Notes: a model not told the origin generated them from the letters alone. A DNA stretch of 64,000 nt from Isoetes taiwanensis (GCA_021234155.1 JAJEKV010000001.1:33643013-33707012); one strand, 5' to 3'; counted from the stretch's first letter, positions 46,161 to 58,659 are shown. A program made the numbers and translations.

Positions 46161-47520
46161 CCTTGCTTTCGAGCATCACCTTACTGAGCTCTTTGTTTTC
46201 TCTTCTTCTCCCTTATCTTGGCTATGGCAATGAACTTTGTGATTGCTAAAGGCTTTTCCACACTCAATCGGCACAAAGTTAGCCTTTTTCTTGGCTATAG
46301 TGCAATGCCCGGCATTACATAATAAGGAAACAAGCTTAACATCAGGTACAAAAAGCCTAGTTACTTCTGACTAGATAGATACGATGTAATTCCTAGATAT
46401 CTCTAGAAACATTTAAAGCTTTGATCATGCTAACTTTATATTTTCATATGCATGATCTTGATCAATCTTTTGCCAACAAAACATTTGTCTTATGGAGTGA
46501 GTGCCCTTGCTCATTGAGAACAATGATATAGCTATGCAACTCTCAAATCTCGGCTATGAGTTGACTGAGCTGGTCTACCAAGCAACAGCGGTAATGCCAG
46601 TAGCTTCTCAAACTTTTCTCATCTTTATATTCTGTTGAAGAATGAAGCTGAGATTGATTTTTGCGGGTTTCAATCTTTGTCTTGGCGATGGCGGTTATTA
46701 ATCATGAACTTCTGTTTCACAATGTGATGGCGGATGAGCTCTCATGAGTTCTATTTGATTCTTTTACTTTTCCTCCTATAATAACTATCCGTTCCATGAA
46801 TAGACGAAGTGAATAGCCGTTGGCGATTCGACAAGCGAGCTTTGTCTATGGTGAGACATATAAGGACATTACCGAGCAGCGGGCTTATCGCTATGATCCA
46901 TTTCCCTGTTTTTGGCGGTATAGGGTTGAAGTCGATATGAATATGTCAATAAAATACCATCTTGCTCCCCTTCTCACGGCTATCAATAAATTATAAAGGA
47001 GCTTCTCCTGCTTCAACATTTAATGAGACCAATCTAATTCTAAGCAAAGCGAGAACAAAAGAATCAAAGAAAAGAAAAGAATCAATACCTTGCTAGAAGT
47101 AATAGGCGGAGGAGCACGGCGTTCAAATCATTTTCTCTCGATTAACCACACTGGCGGACCAAAAAACCAATAACGACAACTAAAAATACTTTAGGATCTT
47201 GGTTACATGTCGGTTTATCTCCACGCATTTAGCTTCTAATTATGGTGCGAAGATGAGATGTATCTGCAAAACAACACGAGACATAAAAAGATTAGAACCA
47301 GAATGTGGCATGCAGAGCTTTGCCACTTCCCTTTCGGGTTGCACCCCCTCCCATCTCCGTTCTATTTTCTTGGCCATTTTCTAATTTCCTCGACCCTTGA
47401 TTTATGAAACTAGAGATTCAATGGTGTAGATTGATGCCACTTCAGATTTTGATGAGGTGGAAATTACACGTGGATAGGCTGTAGGCCCGGTAGGGCTAGT
47501 GTGCTAAAAAAAAAAAAAGG
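46161..47520. other. No gene seen
   Basis: AT-rich intergenic sequence with no ORF carrying a motif. A short A-run (AAAAAAAAAAAA) ends near 47518, just before the SINE-like sequence. Confidence 0.35.
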
Positions 47521-47730
47521 GACATATATCGAAGATAAAAAATAATCGCATTAGCTCACTGGATATATTGGTTAAAGTAGTCATAGTTAAGACATCGAAT
47601 TATTTTGGTAGAGGTTCGAGTTCCCGTATTTCATATTCTAAAATCTTAGGCAAAGTCATATAGAGGTTCGATATTCCCTTAAAACCTTAGGCGAAATCGT
47701 ATTTCATATTTCAAAATCATAGGCGCCTCT
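47521..47730 (+). mobile_element. tRNA-derived SINE-like sequence
   Basis: TAGCTCACTGG (47552-47562) fits the polymerase III A box. GGTTCGAGTTCC (47613-47624) fits the B box apart from one extra T. The spacing is slightly longer than in a tRNA. The sequence after it repeats an ATTTCATATT(C)TAAAATC(T)TAGGC word. This is the layout of a tRNA-head SINE; no target duplication was identified. Confidence 0.45.
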
Positions 47731-48299
47731 AAACATAAATGACTATAAACAAAATGCGAGGTGCCCAGGGGCCCCAACATACGATCTGGACCATAGGATC
47801 GACGAATCCGACGACTGTGGTAGTCCAAGGTGCACCTCGTTTAGCTATCTTGCAGAAGTTGAGAGACCCACAAAGACAAGGCGCAGTGGTTTCCCACTAT
47901 CAAAAGCCTCAGAGACTTATTAAACAACTTAATATAGTGGTTTTCTCACCTAGGTGACTAGGTACATGATGAATTTTCTAGGATTGGTACCACAATGGTT
48001 TGCGCTCTTAAACAGGGACGTAATATGGTGTCAGTAGACATAGATGGCAACAAAAATAAGTTCCTGTAAGTTTTTTCCTGATAAAAATGAAGAACTAGAT
48101 GCTAAACGGTGCTGGTGATGTTAAAGAAACCTACACAGAAGTCCAGCCTCCTATCACGGGGAGAAAAGATGAGGAAGGGTATGCCAAGAAGCCTATTCAA
48201 ATTGCGTTGGAATCAGAAGCAGGTGTCTCTGGCTTAGTGGCCTCTCAAGGAACAGATCCAAAGGGAGATGAGAGTCCTGTAGACTGGGAAGAACCACCT
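47731..48299 (+). other. Coding-like patches, unassigned
   Basis: Two plus-strand ORFs (47739-47957, and 48099-48311 with KETYTEVQPPITGRKDEEGY) have protein-like composition but no known motif. The second reads into the hairpin at 48300. They may be exons of a transposon gene. Confidence 0.25.
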
Positions 48300-48363
48300 C
48301 CCTTGGTATAAATTTATTGACATGTTTTAATTTAAAAATGTCGGTATAAATTTATACCAAGGG
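48300..48363. repeat. Long hairpin with 18-bp perfect arms
   Basis: CCCTTGGTATAAATTTAT (48300-48317) and its exact complement (48346-48363) enclose 28 bases, in which TGACAT and ATGTC(GG) extend the pairing after a small bulge. It resembles a tiny inverted-repeat element or the junction of two inverted copies. Confidence 0.8.
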
Positions 48364-50204
48364 TAGAACCTTTTCATACCACTCATGTACACTATTCATA
48401 GAACATCTACAGAGGATACATTGTACTACATATTCTTAATGATTTTTGAAATGACAGCTTATGGTGTCTGTGTCTAACTTGAACAACTTGTTTTTTTGCT
48501 ATACAATTTCATCTTCCTTTGCAACTTCCATTACAAAGACATTTACACATAATATGCAAAAGTACATACTGTATTTGCATGTATTTTTGCCATAGAAATT
48601 TTGGTGGATCCCGTAAACGATTGTTCGACCCTCCAAAACAATCTTTTTTTCTTGCTTGCCTTTTCACTTATATTAAATAACTCTAAAAAATGTTACTTTT
48701 GGGGAGTGTTCTGGATAACATGTGTCCAAAAATCTACCTTGCTCCCTGTTTTGTCTCCTTTTTTAAATTTTCACAATTTTCAAAGGAATCTTTCAAATGC
48801 ACTTATTAAATAAGTGCGTTTCATTTTAAACACTGTTTTTTCCCATAATCATGGCTCAACAAAACTACCTGAAACTCAAAGAAGTGGAACTCAAGCAGGA
48901 AGGAAAATTTTTTCTCCCACCAAATTAAGGAAGTTAAAATCTCCCTCCCTAAGTGTACGCAATTTTCGATTATATAATTATGGCAAGAAATAAATATACA
49001 AAATTTGAATTCTAAACTACATATTGTATATTTTAATGCAAAAACAAAGGCCCAAAAAAAAAAAGCACGCTTTCATGCTTCTACTCACCTAATCATGAAC
49101 AAAGCAAACAAGCCAACTCTATTACACGCTTTCATTTCTTTTATATTGTGTATTTGCTCAGGTTAAGCTATAAACTGTGAAGTGTTCTTGATATAAGCTT
49201 TCTTAGTTACTCTTTTCCGTATAAGCATTCTTAGTTACCTTTGGAAGAGGTAGGTACTATCAAAGACCACCTATTTGAAGTAGGATTTGCCTTTGAACAA
49301 CAATTAGCATAGGAAAAGGGAAAAAACATGCTATTAACTTGCAAACATGATTTCATTTCGAAATGCTAGGCAGAAAATGGAGATGATATCCGTGTCCTTT
49401 TTTGTTAGATTGCTATGGAGAGGATCAATGTAAACTTTAGTAGCTAAGTTTAGCAAAATGGTTAAATTTTAGCTTTTTGGAGGGAAACCTTGGCGAAGGG
49501 AATGTGGAGGAAACATTTTCGAAAAAATTAGCCAATTATATTTTCCTATGGTTTGGATCGGTTAACATTTTAGCCAAGCATTCAAAAGTATGATGAGAAA
49601 ATGTGAAAAGTTTAAGTCAAACACAAGAAACTAGAAACTCCAAAAGTTGCAAACTTTATCCAAATCTTAAAAAGTTTTAAGCCTATGCTTAACCTAGAAT
49701 AAACAAACTAGTTTTACCATTTAAGAGACATGACCAACTTTAAATTTACTCTGCTTGAAACATAATCTATAGTATGAACGTAGTGGTTGGCTAATATCTT
49801 GGTCTTTATTGTCCTAAGAAATAGCCAAGCATTTGCAAGTGTAATGAGAAAAATGCGAAATGTTTAGCCAAAGGTAAGAAATTGGAACTTCCAATTTTTG
49901 CAAACTTTAGCCAAGCCTTAGAAAGTTTGCCTAAGAATAACCTAGATTGGCCAAACTAGTTTTATTATTTAAGAGTCATGACCACCTTAAAGTTTACTTT
50001 GGAGAGGATAAGATGATGAAGAAATTGAGAGAGCTTGAAATGGAAGCAAAAAGATGTATGCATGTCATATTTGGTAATATTTGAGCTGACACATTTGGTT
50101 TATTTGACATGTTTACACAATGAAATTGAGAAACCGTATACATAGCGATTTATGGAGATCATCCTTTGAGCTTTCCAATGCATGCTCATGCTTGAGAAAT
50201 AGAG
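48364..50204. other. No gene seen
   Basis: AT-rich, with a degenerate internal direct repeat: the sequence around 49540-49740 (AGCCAAGCATT..AAAAGT..GAGAAAATG) recurs around 49815-50000 (AGCCAAGCATTTGCAAGTG). No protein motif found. Confidence 0.4.
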
Positions 50205-51078
50205 TTTGCTTGCCAAAGTTATGGCCCTCTCAGGTTTTTGGCCTCTTCAACATTCTGCCATGAAGCGCCATCTTCACTATATCTGCAAGGTGCACCACAT
50301 GGATGATATTAGGTATTCTGTTCTTGCACTTGCCATGGCCTTTCTTCAGCGTTTGAAACGATGTTGGAAAGAGCATTGCACTACATGGTTTTGCTTTCGT
50401 TGGGAACATTGCAGCGAACCTTTACGATGCTTGCCCGGTTCGATCATGAGCTTTTGCAACAATATCTCAATGGTGGTTTTCTCAAAAAGATATGGAAGCG
50501 ATTTACTTTGGCCCAAGTGGCGGTCATTATCATGCACACAAAATCCCACCTTGGCACGGGGCCCCAAGATTATTTGCTTGCTTCATTGTCCGGGAACAAG
50601 CTTGTAGCTATTGCATCAATTAGCATAGGGTCCCACAGTTTCAGTTAGAGGCAATTAGATGGGGCTGGCCACAATTGCGGCGAGACTATATTGCTGTTGC
50701 CCGATTCGGGTTATTGAAGATGAAAGCCATACTATTACGAGTTGCCACTTTTTGAGATAGTCCGGAATCATTTTTTTGACCTTAGCATTCCATTCCACGC
50801 TTCCACAACTTCTCGAGCACCATCATTGCATGACTTGGCATTATATATACTTGAGGGTTCTAGATAAGCGTCTGCGCAATTCTTGAGCCCTCGGTAGTCA
50901 TTATCTCGATTGTCTAGTATCATCATTCTTTGCAAAGGTTTTCCTTGAAAACCTTTTCGGGGTTTTTAATCCTAGTAGTAATGATTGTACTAGCCCATTA
51001 TATGGGTCCCATGACCTATTGGTCTCCGTGGACGTTAAAAAGACTATTCTATTCTATTCTATTTCTATTTCTATTCTT
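50205..51078 (+). mobile_element. LINE, 3' fragment (copy 3)
   Basis: HYICKVHHMDDIRYS aligns with HIVYFRKVVNMDDARLP of copy 1, and RVIEDESHTITSC with GVIEDESHTLQSC. The 3' end has CCTTGAAAACCTTTTCGG, a GGTTTTTAATCC arm, GACCTATTGGTCTCCGTGG and an (ATTCT)n tail. Strongly 5'-truncated and the most diverged of the three. Confidence 0.75.
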
Positions 51079-52552
51079 ACTATGTTGATGTAACATTTAA
51101 AGAACAAGTGCATTCTGCCATATTTGGTCCATTTAAGGTAGGAATTTGGACATTTTGTGCCTAGCAATATTCTTAGATCTTTCCTTAAAGCTTGCATTTG
51201 CAAGCTATGTTAAAATCCAACTGCCTTCATATATCATGTACCCATTTGTTCAGCCATCCAATAAACTTCGTAATGGTGAAAGTAAATTCAATTATCTATT
51301 TGGTATATCCTTTGAATCTATGTAAGCTCCATATTTCCTTGTATATAAGAAGACTTCAAAGTGCTATCTTTGTTGCAACAGCTTCCAAAGATGGGTACAA
51401 CTCTAAAAAGCAAGCTCCATTAGGATTCATTCAAAAGATTGTTGAAGGGCTCACAAATATAGTGTAGTGTAGCCAATTCCTAGTATAATTTAGCAAAGAG
51501 GACGTTTCACTTGGCTTCTGCAGAAGAAATATTTTCAGTTTCAAGGGCAATAGATTTCCTTATGCTCAAGTCCTCATTGAAGTTAAGCAACGGATTGTCA
51601 AAGAACATACATCATCATCAATAGATGGTGAAGTGAAGTGTCGTATTAGGAGCACTATCTTCAGATTCATACTTATACATGACTCGCACATTTCAAGATT
51701 GTATGTTGTAAAGTGGTGGGTAGTTCTGCTCTAGTGGAGACTTTCTCCACTGAGTTTCAGTCCCCCATCTATGTGTACAATTTCATTTGATTAAGAAAGT
51801 TTCGCGACCTTAAAAAAGAAAAAGAAAAGAAAAAAAAAACAACCATTACCAATTAAGAAAACCATATATTGATTGAAAGAGCTAAAGATGTGATTCAAAA
51901 GATGAAATGACCTTATGGTGTTGAAAGTAACCAAAGTTGTCAAACCAAATTAGCAACCAAGATCTAGTTGATACATCTTAGATGGGGTTTGAGTTATAGT
52001 TTTCAATAGATTCTAAACCAATAGAGAACCCCAAACATTTATACAAAAAGAAAGGAGTCTAATTTTTAATTCAAATCAATCTTTAAGATAAGATAAGGAA
52101 CCCATCATAAACTTGACATTGTCCAAAACTATTCTCCCGTTCATGTTTTTATGTTTACGCCTTTTGGTTACGCTATGGAATGGAGAGCCCCCTAACGATT
52201 ACTCAAATTGGTCATTTTAATCTATATTCCAATGTCATTGTACATTCCTTGTCTATATTCTAAGGTAACGTTAGTTTCTTTCTCCACAATGTTACATTTG
52301 CGCTTAATCTAAAATAAAAGACGAGAATAAAATCCAATTTGTTTCTTTGGCAGGTTGGCCCATAGGGGGGAATATGGGAAACTTACAAATAGGTTTTGCA
52401 TATAAAGGAAGCAATGCTGCTTATAAGGTTAAAGCAAAACAGTAATACTCATTTGGACATATGCCTACACACGAATATGATGTTGAGTACAGAAGTAATG
52501 ATCCCTTTTGTTGGCATGGTTTCAAGGGGACAATTGTGTAGAAGCGCTTCAA
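51079..52552. other. 5' region of the pectinesterase gene; no other gene seen
   Basis: An A-rich tract near 51815-51839 follows a short sequence (GAGTTTCAGTCCCCC) weakly like a pol III B box, so a SINE is possible at 51.7-51.84 kb. The remainder is AT-rich and would hold the promoter of the downstream gene. No specific promoter element could be fixed. Confidence 0.35.
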
Positions 52553-54207
52553 ATGTTAAATATGTTGAGGTTACTAGTCTATGTTGTGATGGTTGTTACA
52601 AGGGCTACAATGTTGGCAGCACAAAATAAAGAATTGCAACCTCTATATGGATCCTGCATATATCCACATCTTTGTGTTGAGCATCCTGGATTAGAGATGA
52701 TCAAAAGGAATGAAACCAAGGTCATTTTAGCACTGAAAAAAGCAGTTGAGGCAGTGAAGACCTCATACTCGGACAACTCTTTCCTTCTCAAATGGCAGAA
52801 TGGGAAGAAGCCACATCTTAGAAAGGCAGCAGCTCTGCGCGACTGCATACAACTGCATTCAAATGCCATTGAGCTTCTACAAAGAACTAGACAAGAGATT
52901 ACAACAATTGAAGACAATGCAAGACTAAGAGATGAAAAAATATGGGATATTCATACATGGATAAGTGCAGCACTAACCCATGTAACTACATGCGAGGTTG
53001 GCAACAAAGATGCAAGGTCTAATACAGAGAAGCAACTGAGCAAACTGCTTGCTTTGATTTCCATAGTCTATGAGCGAAAAAGCTCAAGTGCATCGTCAGT
53101 GTTCGTGGGCAGGAACAGCTATCCAAGGTGGCTGAAAGAATCGGATACAAAATTGCTGCAACAATGGGATTATTCTTCACAGTTAGTAGCAGATGCAATT
53201 GTAGCAAAGGATGGGAGTGGAAATTTTTCCAGCATACAAGCAGCAATTGCAGCAGCTCCTGTGATGAGCAACAGAAGGTATGTCATTTACATAAGACAAG
53301 GAACTTACCAGGAGAGTTTTGATGTGCCCAGCAACAAGCCCTTCATCATGTTGGTCGGAGATGGTGCTGGCAAAACAATAATAACTGCAAGCAAAAGCAT
53401 CCAGGACCCTAACATCACGACCTTTACCTCAGCAACAGTAGGTATGTATAACTTGATTTTTACCCTTCAGTCTTTTTATTCCAAAATATGCAGCCTTCGA
53501 TTCTTGACATAAAGAATTGATCTTATGCAGCAATAGATGCAGAAAGATTTCTGGCCAGGGACCTGACAATTGCAAACAGGGCTGGACCAAGAGCGCATCA
53601 GGCAGTGGCATTGCGAGTTGCTGGAGACAGAGCAGCTTTCTTTCGGTGCACTTTTGAAGGTTATCAGGACACATTGTATGTTCATTCATTTCGTCAATTC
53701 TTCAGAGATTGCAGCATATATGGCACAGTAGATTTTGTATTTGGAAATGCAGCAGCTCTGTTCCAGGATAGCAGCCTGATAGCCAGAGTTCCCCTCAATT
53801 CTCAAGAGAACACTATAACTGCTCAAGGACGGACTGACCCAAATCAGAACACAGGCCTGGTGTTTCAAGGCTGCACTCTGAAGGAAGTTCCGGAGCTTCA
53901 AAGCAGGATCCCAACGTATCTAGGCAGACCTTGGAAGGAATATTCGCTCACTGTTTTCCTCCATTGCCACGAGTCCTCCATTATCAATCCAAAAGGATGG
54001 CTGCCTTGGAATGGAGACTTTGCCCTCAACACTTTGTTCTATGCAGAGTATCTCTGTGATGGCCCTGGTGCGCAAGCAGCTGCTAGAGTCCCATGGTCCA
54101 CACAAATAACCTCTTCCAAGATTGCCAAGAACTATACTGCCATCAACTTCATCGATGGTGCTCATTGGCTCTCTGATACAACCTTCCCCTTCGACCTCTC
54201 CTTGTGA
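52553..54207 (+). CDS. Pectin methylesterase, type I (PMEI pro-domain plus catalytic domain)
   Basis: Two exons, 52553-53441 and 53531-54207, with an 89-bp GT/AG intron in phase 1; the product is about 521 residues. It removes methyl groups from wall pectin. The N-terminus (MLNMLRLLVYVVMVV) is a likely signal anchor; upstream in-frame ATGs (52508) make the start uncertain. A PMEI-like pro-domain follows (residues about 25-180). The catalytic domain has QGTYQESF, QAVALRV, GYQDTLYVHS, DFVFGNAAALF and YLGRPWKEYS, so the catalytic Gln, Asp and Arg residues are all present. Between the domains YPRWLKESDTKLL stands where most type I enzymes have (R)KLL or RRLL for pro-domain removal. No lesions seen, so it is probably functional in the cell wall. 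Confidence 0.93.
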
Positions 54208-56154
54208 TTTTACTATCTTCAGATACGTGTAAAATAATAATCTACATACAGTTCAATAATTTGCTTGTCATTGAAAATTGAGTAGGAACATACAAACTTT
54301 GCAAGTATTTCTTATCTGAATGGATTTACGTGGGCTACATACAACCTAGGAGGAATAAAATGTTTGTCACAGACCTGCCTCTTCTATTGTCATTTCTGAA
54401 TAAGTCCCAGCATTTAACATCACAAGAATTCTAAATATCTTATCGAATTACATCTCCATTAGTAACAGGAATGCATACTATTCAGTTTGCATTATTTCCC
54501 ACAGAAAACGATGAGTGACTGTCATGAGGTGGATAAATACTATCCTACGATGGAATGAGTGTCATGAGGTGGAGAAATACTATCCGCATATGTTCCTTCT
54601 TGTCAGACATCAATTATGCCAACCTTCTGCAACAGACCAATTAATATCAAGCTCAAACAAGAGCAGGACTAAAACAAGAAAAGGCTGGAGTTTTCAACTC
54701 CCCTGAACCAATTTCCCCTGAACCAAACTTAGCTTGGATTTAAAATACGGGGCAGGTTCACAGCTTCATTAGACTAAGATGTTATAAATTAAGAAGGCAT
54801 GCAAAGGTAAGCAAAAAACTGTTATAATTGTTATTTGGATGGTTTCCTTGTTGAAATTGAAATTAATTTATCACGCCATAGACCATCAGGCCCATGAGTG
54901 AAAACTGTAACAATATTTACAAATGACAATGGCCATGATGCTTTATGCTTCAAAGCTATCTACAAATTCCACTATGTATCCAAAAAGCTGCAAAGCTTTT
55001 CTCCTAATAGATTCACCAGCTCTGATATAATAACAGCACGGATCCAATATTCAACCTTTAGAAGAGAAGATGCTGAAAAATGTAGAAAAGCATGATTCTC
55101 ATCCTTTATCACCCCCCTACAGGCGAAATTGGAGGTTTCTCAACACCTTTGCGTTCTGCCCATCTCAATCTCTAGCTTATGCGAGCTTAGTCTGAGTTGT
55201 GCTATCCATCTCTCTTCTTACGTCCAATTCCAGCATTCATATAATCTTGCTCTGCATACATATCCATTGGTCATACTTGGGCGCTGTAAAATTCCGTCAT
55301 GGATCCACATCTTTACCAATACTCTCATCATCACGAGGTCACCGATTCCAATATGAGCGTCAGGCATATTTTCAATATCAATCCCCCATCCTTCTACTCA
55401 TCAAGTTGTTTGTATGTCGTTGAGCCATATTCTAAGTTCCAGAATTTGATTGAGAAGTGAATATACATTTAATTAGAGAATTTCAAGCCTTCTTGGCATT
55501 ACTTTGGAGGAATAAGACAGCTAGTAATTTGATACTTGGTTGCTGTTCTAAGTCAACAGGTTTGATGACCTACGCTACAACCTGTCACAAAGTTACTCGA
55601 CCTTCAAAGTTAAATTTGATCTGCTGCCATCCTCCCAGGCCAGCTTCTCCAAGTTCCTCTCCTTTTCTACTGGGCTGCTAAACGCATGTGGCAATGCCAT
55701 AATATCTCAATCTGAATAACAATCTTTATTTTGCCATATCTCCTACCCTTTCCACACAATCATAAAGCATGTTGGCAATCCCTGGCATTATAAAAATCTA
55801 CAGCTTATGATCCCTTAAGTGGCAAAGTTAAGAAACAAATAAACAGAATTCTTTTATGTTCCAGGTTCAACTTCAAATAACCTCAGATTACAAACAAAGA
55901 TAATAAGAAATATGTAACACTGAACTAAATTAAAATGAAAGAATTTGCAGTCAGAAGATAGCTAAAACTTCTGGAACATTGAAGAAGCTGCATGGCCCAA
56001 GTTATAACTAGAGGATTGTTAGGACAGACGAAATAGAAGCATCATTTATGTTTGACCAGGCACTGCAAACATCACAAAGATAGATTACAACGTTAGAAGG
56101 GGCTATATGGTAGGTTTTATTGATAATTTATTGTCAAGTAACAAAACATGCCAC
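54208..56154. other. Intergenic region between pectinesterase and Josephin genes
   Basis: AT-rich. A short tandem repeat (GTCATGAGGTGGA.AAATACT, two copies, period about 37) lies at 54519-54590. No supported gene. The 3' ends of the two convergent flanking genes both point here. Confidence 0.5.
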
Positions 56155-56937
56155 TTATGGTGGTCTGACATCTGCCAAGCTAGCTGCAATAGCAGCTGCA
56201 AGATCGGAGACATCCGGATCCAGGTGGTTGGAGGAAGTAGAATCTTGGAGGCTGGCTGATATTGCAGCTGCTAGCATTGGATCAACCTCTACACGATTTT
56301 CTTCTGCCCCCTTAGCCTTGGCAAGAACAGCAGCCTCCTCTGGTGTCAACCACTGCCCAAATCCACTAGAAGAATCCAAATTTCTTACTTCAAAATCTAA
56401 TGGAAGTTCACCTCGGACAACGAATATACTCCAACCACTATTCCTCAAAGAATCAAGAAATGCAGAAAAATAAAACCCAGAAAGATGTTCTGGAGCCGGA
56501 AATAAGCTATTAAAATTGTACCACTCTCCGTTTACCTTTCTAAGGGTGAACCAATGCTCCTGTAAGTTACAAATAAAAGCATTCTCGTGTTGGGGATCCG
56601 CCCTTGCACTCTGTGCTTCTTCTGATTCCCAAGAAACACAAACCAAATCTAAGGCACTGAGCGCTTTCTGAAGGACTTGAATGCTGAAATTCCCATCTAG
56701 GGCAACATTGGAAGAGCCCTCCGATAAAAATTGTAGATAACTTGCGGTTTGTTCCCCACCTTCTCGCATCATCTCTTGTTCACTTTGATCAAGTTCCCTG
56801 GCTATGGCAGCCAGCTCGAATTCTGAGAAGTATGGACCTTGTAATACTGCATTCAGACAATGAACAGCGCATAGCCTAGATTCCTGTCTTTCATGATAAA
56901 GCAAACAAGTGGGTTGATTTTGCTTCCCTTCAGCCAT
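56155..56937 (-). CDS. Ataxin-3-like Josephin-domain deubiquitinase
   Basis: A single open frame of 260 residues from MAEGKQNQP. The Josephin domain spans residues about 10-185. The catalytic Cys lies in ESRLCAVHCLNAVLQGPYFS, the catalytic His in CNLQEHWFTLRKVNGEWYNF and the third residue, Asn, in that same block. Two ubiquitin-interacting motifs follow, PMLAAAISASLQDS (about 215-230) and VSDLAAAIAASLAD (about 242-256). Ataxin-3 proteins trim ubiquitin chains and act in protein quality control and transcription. There is no polyglutamine tract. Length and domain order fit plant homologues. The absence of introns is notable and could mean a retrocopy, but I see no poly(A) tail and no lesions. 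It looks functional. Confidence 0.93.
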   Translation of the reverse strand: MAEGKQNQPTCLLYHERQESRLCAVHCLNAVLQGPYFSEFELAAIARELDQSEQEMMREGGEQTASYLQFLSEGSSNVALDGNFSIQVLQKALSALDLVCVSWESEEAQSARADPQHENAFICNLQEHWFTLRKVNGEWYNFNSLFPAPEHLSGFYFSAFLDSLRNSGWSIFVVRGELPLDFEVRNLDSSSGFGQWLTPEEAAVLAKAKGAEENRVEVDPMLAAAISASLQDSTSSNHLDPDVSDLAAAIAASLADVRPP

Positions 56938-57419
56938 TAGGATGCCGAAGCTCCACTCAAGAATACTTCAAGAAATGGTGAAACCCTAAAAACTTATCAT
57001 TGATGAAAAGAAGAAAAAAAAACACACTGGTTTTTAGAGAATGTTAGTAACTGGACATCGCCATCTGGCCACATATTATTGGATAACAGGGCAGAAGGGA
57101 GAACTTTGGAATTTACTTAAAATGTTTTTGTGGGGTGTGTCCTCTTTTTTCCGGCCGCGGGTAACGCCGGTAACATCCCATTTTCCGGCAAAAAAGTGAA
57201 ATTTTGGGACCGGATTTTGCAACTCGATATTTTTTAAAGCGTTCTTTTCCTGGACATGGCGGTGGATGCCTTATAGCGATGGTGGTGCATTCATCTGGCC
57301 GTTACGCTCTTCTGCAGCATTGAAGGAGCGAAGCTGCTCCGGCCGTGAAGCCGCATTTGATATGTTTGCCGCACATCTTTGACGCCCTGCTATAGAATGG
57401 AACTCTGCGTTTAAGAGGA
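56938..57419. promoter_or_regulatory. Upstream region of the Josephin gene, possibly bidirectional
   Basis: 482 bp lie between the Josephin ATG (minus) and the first ATG of a weakly supported plus-strand gene. It is GC-richer near 57.15-57.38 kb (CCGGCCGCGGGTAACGCCGG) than the surroundings, as near plant transcription starts. No individual element can be defended. Confidence 0.35.
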
Positions 57420-57893
57420 ATGGATCGATCTACGCCAACCTTTGATGTTGCACAAACAGAGATAAGCTTGAGATTTTGTCAGGTTGATGCAGGTTTGCTA
57501 ATCTAGGGCTTTATGTTTCTAAGAGTTTTTTTGGAATTTTCTTACCTTCTAGAAAGCTTGATGATTTCTCTGTGTATAGGACCTAGAATCTTTCACAAAT
57601 ATTTCGGTAGGAACTGGCGATTTCAGCACTCTTACCTGCAGAAAGCAGAATGGATCTGGCTTTGTCTCCCCATGTTCCACGGCCTTAAGATAAGCAACAA
57701 TATAAATTGGGATTTCCATTTTTTATTTGTGAACTTCTGTCTTCTAATCTTCTCTTATTGTGAACAGATGCCAAGACCAAGCTACATTTTCAGTGTCGTG
57801 ATGCAGCTATGGCGCTTATCTTTTTTGGAAGATCAAATTGACACTCCAAGCTCAGTTATCCCATCTATGGCGAGATCCCCCTCCCTCCCCTGA
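57420..57893 (+). CDS. Possible divergent gene, small exons, unidentified
   Basis: An ATG at 57420 opens MDRSTPTFDVAQTEISLRFC to a possible GT donor at 57483. A second exon-like stretch begins after TGAACAG at about 57769 (MPRPSYIFSVVMQLW in one frame, AKTKLHFQCRDAAMAL in another). The pieces are too short to assign, and the frame is undecided. Position head-to-head with an intact gene is the main reason to list it. Confidence 0.2.
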
Positions 57894-58009
57894 ATGTCCC
57901 GGGCTCTTTGCATGCCATGCAAAACTTCGAATGCATGTCGTTTTATTTGCATGCCATGACTACGGGTAATCAGTGAACCCAAGCCAGGCACGATATTCCT
58001 TTCTTCTCC

Positions 58010-58036
58010 CTTATCTTATCTTATCTTATCTTATCT
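58010..58036 (+). repeat. (CTTAT)5 microsatellite
   Basis: Five consecutive CTTAT units ending in CTTTG. It has the unit length of the LINE tails in this window but no LINE stem-loop precedes it. Confidence 0.85.
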
Positions 58037-58659
58037 TTGAGCTAATCTTCAAAAATTTGGTGTATCTTGCAAAATGATGATTCCTGTTGTACTTGCTTAT
58101 TTGTCAGCTTGGAATTCTACTTCTACATATCACTATGTACCTCAACATTGCTATGAATTACTGTGTTAACTTGTGAAATAAAATACTTCTGTACTGGAAA
58201 TGTAATTCTTTTGCAATGAAAACTTAACTTTTTGTTTGCAAATAAAATTTGATGATGTGAAATTGTGAATCTGAAATTTGAATTCAAAATCTTAAGTTGT
58301 TTAGAATATAGGTAACCAAATTTACCGAAAAATATTATTACTAGCAATGTTTTACAACCAGATAGCATAACGGGGTATAACGGGGTATTCGTATAACAGG
58401 GCATTATATTACAAATGAGGAAATGGAGGATTATGGTCAAACTAGGAAAGGGGGGATTATGGCCAAATGTAACATGGTATTCTGGGAAGGGACTCGCAAG
58501 AGACACAAAACCGGCCGATAGATAGGCTTGTCATTCATCACAGCAGCAGTATACAATGTTTTGAAGAATAGAGAGGGGTAGCCGACCATAGGAACAATAT
58601 CGGGCTGCCAGTAAAAAAAATGTGCACGCAGGCGGTATAGAAGGGTAATGGGGACAACT

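Noticed and set aside
48099-48311. A stand-alone small protein gene
   Set aside because: It ends inside a perfect hairpin and has no flanking gene signals; kept only as an unassigned coding-like patch.
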